A stretch of DNA of 16,012 nucleotides from Spirogloea muscicola (Eukaryota > Streptophyta > Zygnematophyceae > Spirogloeales > Spirogloeaceae), in contig WELB01000183.1 of the NCBI GenBank assembly GCA_009602725.1, forward strand, positions 149,982-165,993, written 5' to 3'. Every line of letters begins with the position of its first letter. Position 1 is the first letter of the stretch. Positions 10,001 through 16,012 of the stretch are shown in pieces. Under the pieces are notes generated by a model. That model ran no database searches. It had not been told where the DNA came from and saw nothing but the letters and a program-made list of their open reading frames with translations. Made by a program: the position numbers and the translations under genes.

Positions 10001-12360
10001 ACTCGCCCGGCAGACCGTGAGCCTGGCAGCTTGCTCCAGAGTATGGGCGAAAGTGCAAATCCGATCAAGTAGTCCAAGGCCTTCCTGGCCATATACGCAT
10101 CCACCAACTCCTTGCTGATGCTCCTGGGGCTTGCCATGGCCTTCGTCCACAATTGCAATCAGAAGACAAAGTGGTCAGTAATACGAGTAATGCTTTGTTG
10201 CAGAAATGACTAGCGCAATGTAGATGATAGTTCAAGAGGGGTCAAAATTCCAACATCTACCAGAAGAAACATAACATCCAATTGGTGTTATACTAACCTG
10301 CAGCACCGCGCGCTTAGTAATCTCATGGAATGTGACCCGCTGCACACTCATTCCGGGTGCGAGCGCGCCCTCCGATTGCAGCACCTCAAGCATGTGCCAG
10401 CTGATGGCCTCACCCTCGCGGTCCGGATCCGTGGCCAGGATGAGGCGCCGAGCACTGAGTGAGTGCAGAACCCACAAGCGGCCCAGATGGAAGGTCATTG
10501 TCTTGCATGCTGCTTGCAAAAGAGGAGCTATCTGCAACGGCTGCTCTTGTGTACAAACATCACTTATCCCTTTGGCTGATGCAGAGGCAGGGGCTCAGTC
10601 TAGCATGCATAGTTATGGTCAAAAGCTTGAGTCCAGGATAAGATAGACATTGAGGGCTTGTGGTCTTTGATGCTTGAGACAATATAAAAACAAAGAGAAT
10701 ATAAAAGTTGTGGTCTACAACATCAGGTTTAAGGTACACTGTGTTGTGATTCTGGCGTTGCCAGCAGGACTGCAAAAAGGTGTCTCACATTGCCAACGGA
10801 CCTGCGTAGGGAGACCTTGATCTGCTGTAGATGCTGCCGGGATGTGCTCATTATCTCCCACTGCATGGCAAAGTTGTCGTTGGGCAGCACGGAGCCTGTG
10901 CGCGAGGGCAGGTCGCGCACATGGCCATACGTCGCCAGCACCTGGTACCCTGGACCAAGGTACTGCTCGATTGTCCGGGCCTTGGCCGGCGACTCCACGA
11001 GGACGACAGCTGGGAGTGACTCCGCGCCGACTTCCACGCGCAGGCCGCCATTCGCAACGCAGGCTTCCTGGGCCTGGTACTGCTGCCGATGGGCCCCCTG
11101 TGCCACGGTTGAGGCCCACTTGGCCGCCGCTAGCTGCAATCTGTGCTGCGCCTGTTAGCACCAAGCACGAAAACAACAGGGTAAGATACAACGCCTCGTC
11201 CAGGAGGTGACTTCATGGCTGGCTCCCTGAGTATCAGGTATGCTGGGTGGTGTCAAGAGACATCAGCGTACTGTCAGTACTGACACACACATCCTCGCAT
11301 AAAAGCTGGGCCTCAAGTTGTACGTTCTTGCATCTAAAGTTGGATATTATGGCTTTTGAAAAAGCCGAAGCGTCAAATAAACAATCCTTAAGCCTACAAT
11401 CAATGACACCTGCGACAATCAACGGAAGAGCTGAATACTTGTCGTTAATGAAGGTCAAATCTGAGACCTGCATTTGTATCCTCCTGAAAAGCTTCTAGAC
11501 GTAGGACAGCAATGGTGTGCTCAGAGCACACCATTGTGTGACAGGCGGGCTGATAGGCCCGGCAGCTTGCCCTTTTGTTGCTACCTTTGACGAGAGTAGC
11601 GACGGAAAGGAAGCATGCAGAGCCCACCCTACGCTGAGCAGTCGTCCGGCCTCTAGAGTAAGGTCACAGACGCCACTTCTGGCTCTTCTCCCCTCTCGTC
11701 TTCAAAGCTTCATGATGGGCTGCCGGGGTCCTTACTCTTATATCCTGCATCACTTGGTGCTACTAGTAAGGATTATGCTAGTGGCTGGCACAGAGCACTC
11801 CAAGTCTGCTCTGAAATCAAAGTGCTGCCGAAGAGCGTACAGGCAGCAAGCTGGGGGTTCCCAAAACCATATGCCACTACGAGCCTCAGAATAGTAGTGC
11901 CTGTCCTACATATAAGTTCACCCTGCGACCTGAGTTATATATAAGCAGACAATAGACAAGATATGGTACATTGATACCACCACACTACTAGGCTGGAGGC
12001 TGATTGCTGAACACTGTGAGACAGACGATGGAATTCATATACACCACAGAGCCAGCAGACTGCGGGCTACCGCCGGTGGCGGGCAAGCTCATGTCCCACA
12101 GTGAAGGAGTAAGGTCTAGCTTGGCTTTGGAGGTACACGCCTGTAGCCTGGAGATGGAAGGCTGGCGGCCGGAGGCTGCGGCAATGCTTGGAATCCAGCA
12201 CCGGAGGTGAGGATATGGTGCTCGGGAGCTGCACCTGGGCGGCTGCCGGCCATGGCGGCTTGCCGGGTGGCCGGCGCAGCGACGGAGCGCCAGCGGAGAC
12301 GTGCAAGCCAGGCGCTTGCGGAGGCAGCAGGCCCCGCAGAGCCCGCCCGGCCGTCGCCAT
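3200..12360 (-). CDS. TOPA: Organellar type IA DNA topoisomerase (bacterial TopA-like) with C-terminal SWIB domain
   Basis: CDS model in transcript order: 12360-12235, 11151-10802, 10454-10298, 10140-9937, 9750-9568, 9139-8907, 8599-8490, 8199-7919, 7695-7543, 7206-6967, 6786-6590, 6293-6170, 5928-5839, 5670-5605, 5337-5242, 4762-4670, 4047-3937, 3690-3622, 3325-3200. This gives 1002 aa, and every junction keeps phase. It relaxes negatively supercoiled DNA by single-strand passage through a 5'-phosphotyrosine link. Key residues: TOPRIM Glu95 in [10 protein letters not shown]168-x-D170-x-E172 in [22 protein letters not shown] (254-264); catalytic Tyr395 in [22 protein letters not shown] (His442); [10 protein letters not shown] (585-594). 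One C4 zinc finger follows (Cys715, 718, 738, 744), then two TopA C-terminal repeats, each with HP, GPYGxYV, a VPK/LPK and a TLE helix. A basic linker and SWIB domain end the protein. The Arg/Ala/Pro-rich, acid-free N-terminus suggests import into plastid or mitochondrion. Weakest points: exon 1, and the AAG acceptor of exon 4. Confidence 0.95.
4670..6293 (-). other. Two TopA C-terminal repeat units (exons 12-16)
   Basis: Repeat 1 spans exons 12-14: TLGQHP, then [17 protein letters not shown], and [14 protein letters not shown]. Repeat 2 spans exons 15-16: GAHPDEG, then [16 protein letters not shown], and [11 protein letters not shown]. These match the topoisomerase C-terminal repeat family found in many bacterial and plant-organelle TopA proteins, where it contributes to DNA binding. 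Exons 13-16 are short (66-96 nt) and all phase 0, so exon skipping would keep frame. A spacer of 41 residues encoded by exon 12, rich in Asp/Glu/Ser, separates the zinc finger from repeat 1. Confidence 0.88.
6308..6367. repeat. Imperfect tandem repeat (about 31-nt period) in topoisomerase intron 11
   Basis: Two copies of TACTGATRGTTGACAAT, each followed by a TCTCTTCCA-like end (6308-6334 and 6339-6367), lie in the intron between exons 11 and 12, close to the splice acceptor of exon 12. No function is evident. Confidence 0.75.
6419..6442. repeat. Perfect 12-nt tandem duplication in topoisomerase intron 11
   Basis: GCATAAATATAT occurs twice back to back. This is an AT-rich slippage product with no further structure seen. 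Confidence 0.85.
8239..8272. repeat. Short imperfect hairpin in topoisomerase intron 7
   Basis: TATATCTA (8239-8246) pairs with TAGATATA (8265-8272), and inside this GTCAG (8249-8253) pairs with CTGAC (8258-8262) around a TCTA loop, leaving a symmetric 2-nt internal loop. Just downstream, AGATATACCTC is repeated at 8266-8276 and 8290-8300. It could be a miniature element remnant or chance. Confidence 0.6.
11272..11285. repeat. 14-bp perfect palindrome in topoisomerase intron 1
   Basis: TGTCAGTACTGACA reads the same on both strands. It could be a protein-binding site or chance. Confidence 0.6.
11509..11535. repeat. 27-nt palindrome with 13-bp arms in topoisomerase intron 1
   Basis: CAATGGTGTGCTC and GAGCACACCATTG are exact reverse complements separated by one base (A at 11522). 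A cruciform-capable site this perfect is unlikely in random sequence of this length. It may mark the end or centre of a small inverted-repeat element, but no flanking target duplication was recognised. Confidence 0.8.
12235..12360 (-). other. Predicted organelle-targeting exon of the topoisomerase (exon 1)
   Basis: The 42-codon exon starts at an ATG in a good context (GCC-ATG-GC). It reads [18 protein letters not shown] and continues with Ser, Arg, Pro and Ala, without Asp or Glu, before PAAAQ at the donor. This composition is typical of plastid or mitochondrial presequences; which of the two cannot be told by eye. The frame stays open upstream to about 12621 without another ATG. The exon is supported by position, phase and composition rather than by homology. 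Confidence 0.65.
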
Positions 12361-12715
12361 GGCCGCCGCCGCAAGGCCCCTCGTCGTCACGTCGCCGCCT
12401 CGAGCACGCGCTGAGGCCTTCGCAGCAGCTCGCGGCGTCGGCTGGGAGGAGGCCCTGGCTGCCGCTGGCCTCGGCGGCCTGCAGGAGCTGCAGCCTTGCC
12501 GTGGTTCAGCGTCCGAAGCTTCGGAGCTCCGGCGAGCGGAGCTGGGAACTGTGCTCGCACCCGGTTTTAATACTGACGGCTTCCGTAAAAAAAGTGGCTC
12601 TCCCAAATGTGAATCGGACAATCGAGTCTCTCATCGAAGAAGAAGCAGCTTCTCCAAAGGTGGCAGAAGGGCTTCGTACCTGCCATCTGGTATTCAGGCA
12701 TCGAGTAGCGACCTT

Positions 12716-12775
12716 TATCCTCAATGGGCGAGCCCCCTCTTTATATAAGAAGAAAGTGCTCGCCCATTGAGAATA
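12716..12775. repeat. Inverted repeat with 18-bp arms around a 24-nt AT-rich loop
   Basis: Arms 12716-12733 and 12758-12775 are reverse complements with a single mismatch; the inner 13 bp (TCAATGGGCGAGC) are perfect. The loop contains CTTTATATAAG, and the word CCTCTTTATAT recurs 57 nt downstream (12793). It could be a foldback/MITE remnant, a transcript hairpin or a cruciform. Confidence 0.85.
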
Positions 12776-12915
12776 GGGGCTGGAACAACCAACCTCTTTA
12801 TATTTTGTCCCGTGGTTACTGAGCGGGTCAATCTGCTGTAGGTGATGTGCGTCTCTAGATGTGCTTGCCACTGTACTTGGCCACTTGGCCTCTGTTTGTT
12901 TCAAATACACGGAAA

Positions 12916-13292
12916 TCTTCTTCTCCAAAGGGGGCGAAGGCTGTGAAATGCCAGCCAATGATAGGACAAGGTCCGAAGGATGCCAGTCAATGTAGAGACC
13001 ACTAAGTGGACTCTGTAACCTCTTGTTAGTAGCTGCAAGTTTGATAAGTTGCAGCAGGAGTCGCCGCGCCTAGAGGTTAGGCGGCAGCCCGGGCATGACC
13101 AGCATAAACATGCAACGCAGGTGCCAGGGAGCGCTGCAGGGAAATGGACAGCCGCATTGAATACAGCAAGGCCTGACAGCCCCCAGCGTTTCTTATCAGC
13201 CTTTTCCCCATCTGATGGTGAAGCTTTTCCACAAGGGGGCGATGGCTGCAGAAGGCCAGCAATGAAGACAACGGCCAAGGTCTGAAAAGGCC
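12916..13292. repeat. Diverged direct duplication (two copies of about 70 bp, about 305 bp apart)
   Basis: Copy 1 (12916-12982) and copy 2 (13221-13292) share CTTYTCCA, AAGGGGGCGA-GGCTG, GCCAGC-AATGA and CAAGGTC-GAA blocks in the same order, roughly 70% identical by eye. A third partial match (TTCTCCAAAGG-GGC-GAAGG) lies near 12649. This suggests an old segmental or element duplication in the intergenic DNA. Confidence 0.6.
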
Positions 13293-13619
13293 GGAAAGCA
13301 GAGAACAGAAATCTCATAGGACTCTGCCAGTGGGACAAAGACTCGTACAGACTGCTGAAAAGCTGTGCATAATGGGACCTCATTGCAGACATTAAGCCTG
13401 TTATTGTGCAATATCAGGAGGTTTACAGAATGAATGAGGCGCTCGTCTAGAGCCAACCCATGCTATTTAGGGCACAACACATATGTGCGGGCCCAATCTC
13501 GCGCTAAGCGACAACCTTGCTGCCACACTATGTGCAGCAATGAGTGATATACGGCACTCAATGCACCTGCTTCTAACAAGTACTTGTGCCTGTGCCCGCA
13601 GCTATGAGCACTTCCAGGT

Positions 13620-13624
13620 TTACA
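13620..13624 (-). promoter_or_regulatory. Putative poly(A) signal TGTAA for the kinase gene
   Basis: TTACA on the + strand is TGTAA in the transcript, about 66 nt after the kinase stop codon. Its motif and placement parallel the APEM9 signal at 2973. Further TTACA words lie near 13421. Confidence 0.55.
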
Positions 13625-13689
13625 AAGCATGACAAGCTCACATATGGCAGCACTCGTGGTCTCTGCCCGGCTAGACTAAAGCACTGGTG

Positions 13690-16012
13690 CTAAGCAGGTA
13701 AAAAGAGGAGGGCTTTGCGCTTCCTGTATTCTTGCAGCCGATTTTGCGCATAGGCTCGGAAGTCAAAATCAATGTCTGTCAAGGTTGCCTGCATGGTATG
13801 ACAAGTCGGATACATGGTGAATGGCCAACTTCTGCACAGAAACCATCTATACAATAGTTACCTTGTACAAGTCACAAGTCGACTGTTTCAGGGAAGCTGC
13901 AGTTAGCAGGATGCTAAGATTGATCATCAGGAGTGCAACTTTTGACCCTAGTATGACAGGCAACTAGAGCAGAACAACTGGCCCCTTCAGTTTATACAAG
14001 CTTCACTAGCTCCCACAATTACTTACTGATATGAGGCCCCATAGAGCCCACGTCAGGTGGCTTGCCAGAGTGAACTTCTCCACCTCCTCAAGCATGGCCT
14101 CAACATCCGAGGATTCAAATATACCGTCTGCATGCAACTGGGCTGGTGAGCGTACTGTCACGAAAATATGCAACTTGATCCAATGCTGATTAAGGTGCAA
14201 GCAGACAATTGAATAGGAACTGACCAGGAAATAGAACCTGCACTGGACTTAGTGACACATGAACCAAGATAGGAGAAGCCATGACCTGCTGCCGCCATGT
14301 ATGACTGGACGAATTGTCGCCGCTCAATGAGTCCTGCACTCATCATCTCTGGTGTCAGGTCAATAGACTTATGCAATTGCAGACAATAGTTGCACAGATT
14401 CTCCAGATGTAGCAATGTTGACCTGGGTACTTGCTGTAGTCGAGAATATGTGGCGTGGGTGTGTGGTAGTCCGCAGCCATTTCACAGAAGTGGTTGGCAA
14501 TGTCATAAGCTACTGGGTTGTAGCCTGCATACTCGTAGTCCTGATATGAAGCCCCACAGGAGCTTGTCAGTCAAGACAGCCGACATCAGCAAAGCACAGC
14601 TTGACATGACTACAGTTATATAAATCTGCAGCCGAACCTGCAAATGTCTCTCCAACCAAAACTTCTCTCCAACCAACATCGAACTCTTCCTTCCGATCAT
14701 ATAAAGTCCCCACGAATTGAGAGCCCCCACACAAAGTGAACGAAGGGTACTCACGATCAAGGTGAGGATCCCAGTGGTGGCATCTCTCATGATGTTGCCG
14801 TACTGGAGGTCATTGTGGCAGAATCCTAGCCAATGTCTCTTCCGAGAGCCTGACAGTAGGATAAGCCAAAGGGCGCATGAAACCACGTTATGTGCTGTAT
14901 ACATCAAAGTAACCCATGACAATGTCTTCAGGCTGCAATCTCTAGCAATTGCAGCGTTCAGAAGGTCTTCTTCATGATAGGAACAAGCGAGGTGTGTGTA
15001 TCTGCCAGCAGGCGAATCAACCGTATCAGCAAAATCACCTCCACAGTGAAGCACGCTTTGTAGCTGTGCAATCTCAGCCTGTAGCTGATAGACATTGAAC
15101 TCGTGAATATCTGCAGGGTCACACAGCTCCAAGGCACTCGTCCTCCACTTCCTGTCCAACAAACCAGGCCAAATTTTAAGCTGCTAAAGCTGAAAGAGCT
15201 GTAGAATGTAAAGTAAATATCTTACACTCTACAGAAAGCAGGGCTAGGCAAAAGTGCAAGTATAAGGCTCAAGACTGTTGCGTTGGTGTTGCTGCTAGCT
15301 GGCAAAGTGGATGCCAGGTCAAGCAGTGGCCAGAGAAGGGGACCTCAAACGCCGCCATACGATGGGAATCCTGGGCAGAGCCACGTCCAGCTGGTGGAAC
15401 TCCCACAGCTTACGAGCAACGTCCTTTTGAATGACCGGGCTTCTTAGATCAGCAGCAGCCAGCGTCTGACATACCAGGTCAACACACTTAAAGGAGCGTC
15501 AAGACTACCTGAAGATATAGATAAGCCGAAAGTGGAATGGAAAGATGCAGAAAGTTATTGCTCATAATGTGCCTCTGATGGTCGCAGCTGGACAGGAGTG
15601 AAAGCCCTCGAGTCCAATTGACCATTAGAAGAACCTCCGCAGTAAACTGGAAATCTAAATAAACGGAAACTACAAAGGAGACTTTAGAGAAGAACACTTA
15701 GAACGGTTTGACGGGGAGCAGGGAGTTAACTCACGGTGGCGTTGAGCCACTCCTCCACTCTGCCCTGGGGGAAGCGCGCGAGCAGGCGCGGGCCCTGCCC
15801 TGTGAGCGACACCTTCTCGAACACGGCGATCTCATCGTCGCGGCAGAACAGGACCTCGGCGCTCTCGCCGTAGATGCGCAGCAGCACGCGGCGCGGGCAC
15901 CCGCGGCGGCCGTCCGGCCCGTCGGGCCACCGCACCTCATACACCTTGTTGGTCATGGCGCCGCCGAGCGGCGTGAGGCGCGCGCCGCCGGCGGCGGCGG
16001 CGGTGGCGGCGT
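13690..16012 (-). CDS. CEK: Choline/ethanolamine kinase (5' end beyond the window)
   Basis: Model in transcript order: 16012(partial)-15735, 15465-15344, 15151-15039, 14849-14755, 14540-14423, 14333-14286, 14127-14027, 13788-13690 (stop TAG). This gives 323 complete codons before the stop. The enzyme transfers ATP phosphate to choline or ethanolamine, the first step of the CDP-base (Kennedy) route to phosphatidylcholine and phosphatidylethanolamine, normally in the cytosol. Seen: the nucleotide-loop motif [60 protein letters not shown]; the Brenner motif [12 protein letters not shown] (catalytic Asp, codon near 14812); the choline kinase motif [20 protein letters not shown]; and a C-terminal WALWGLIS ... 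[16 protein letters not shown] ending that matches plant enzymes. The ATG at 15956 is internal (GAMTN), so the true start lies off the window. Choline and ethanolamine preference cannot be told apart by eye. Confidence 0.96.
14850..15038 (-). other. Stop-free, frame-preserving 189-nt intron in the kinase gene
   Basis: Between exon 3 (ending CTGTGGAG|GTGATT) and exon 4 (after CTACTGTCAG), the removed segment is 189 nt, a multiple of three, and contains no stop in the coding frame. The frame therefore stays open from exon 3 through exon 4. Removal brings QSVLHCGG next to [13 protein letters not shown], which matches the family spacing before the Brenner motif. Retention would add 63 residues at that point. 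Confidence 0.75.

Larger units (their letters stand above)
11152..12234 (-). other. Long first intron of the topoisomerase gene (1083 nt)
   Basis: This stretch lies between the transit-like exon (donor CAG|GTGCAG) and exon 2 (acceptor TAACAG). It is three times longer than most introns here. I see no additional phase-compatible exon with recognisable sequence. It contains a 14-bp perfect palindrome (11272-11285) and a 27-nt near-perfect palindrome (11509-11535). Long first introns can hold regulatory sites, but nothing here proves that. Confidence 0.6.
12361..13689. other. Intergenic region between the topoisomerase start and the kinase stop
   Basis: The first 200 bases are very GC- and CpG-rich, suiting a promoter and 5' UTR for the topoisomerase on the - strand. 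The rest becomes AT-richer and holds an inverted repeat (12716-12775), a diverged direct duplication (12916-12982 and 13221-13292, with a shorter related piece near 12649) and the kinase 3' UTR. Long open frames cross the GC-rich part on both strands, but none has a recognisable domain. No RNA gene is apparent. Confidence 0.55.

Noticed and set aside
10790-11210. Overlapping + strand open frames of 62-122 aa
   Set aside because: They are shadows of the GC-rich TOPRIM exon, which encodes [20 protein letters not shown] on the - strand.
12067-12621. 184-aa - strand open frame as the full topoisomerase first exon
   Set aside because: There is no ATG upstream of 12360 in this frame, and reading past the CAG|GTGCAG donor runs into a stop near 12067. 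Only the part 12360-12235 is kept.
12506-12958. 150-aa - strand open frame in the intergenic region
   Set aside because: It crosses the inverted repeat and part of the duplicated block, has mixed codon use and no recognisable motif, so it is probably fortuitous.
1-16012. tRNA, rRNA, CRISPR array, complete transposon or prophage
   Set aside because: Nothing with a cloverleaf, rRNA core, regularly spaced repeats, transposase or reverse transcriptase motif was recognised on either strand. Absence is based on reading by eye, without a covariance or profile search.

Overview
This is a nuclear segment from a photosynthetic eukaryote of the green lineage, most likely a chlorophyte green alga. The evidence is: dense spliceosomal GT-AG introns with TGCAG-type acceptors; a peroxisome gene of the plant APEM9 family; a bacterial-type organellar topoisomerase with a transit-peptide-like N-terminus; GC-rich, CpG-rich 5' exons followed by lower-GC gene bodies; and TGTAA motifs (the usual chlorophyte poly(A) signal) 66 and 98 nt after two of the three stop codons. 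The clade assignment below Viridiplantae is inference. Exon models were built by eye from reading frame, splice sites, phase continuity and remembered family alignments. No transcripts or searches were used.

Layout. Positions 1-324 hold a GCC triplet run and the probable 5' leader of gene 1. Gene 1 (+, 325-2875, 6 exons, 410 aa) is an APEM9-type tail-anchored peroxisomal membrane protein, the plant counterpart of PEX15/PEX26. A 324-bp convergent gap follows. Gene 2 (-, 12360-3200, 19 exons, 1002 aa) is a complete type IA (bacterial TopA-like) DNA topoisomerase, presumably for plastid and/or mitochondrial DNA. The order of parts is transit-like exon, TOPRIM, catalytic core with the YMRTD tyrosine, one C4 zinc finger, two TopA C-terminal repeats, a basic linker and a C-terminal SWIB/MDM2 domain. 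Positions 12361-13689 are intergenic, with a CpG-rich promoter-like part, an 18-bp inverted repeat and a diverged direct duplication. Gene 3 (-, window end to 13690, 8 exons visible, 5' end cut) is a choline/ethanolamine kinase of the Kennedy pathway.

The three genes do not form one pathway: peroxisome import (APEM9), organelle DNA topology (TopA-SWIB) and phospholipid head-group activation (kinase). The main item of interest is the TopA-SWIB fusion, a domain order known from Chlamydiae, here encoded by an intron-rich nuclear gene. In-frame read-through of intron 16 would give a form without SWIB. A second item is a 189-nt intron in the kinase that is a multiple of three and has no stop codon, so its retention would insert 63 residues just before the catalytic motif.
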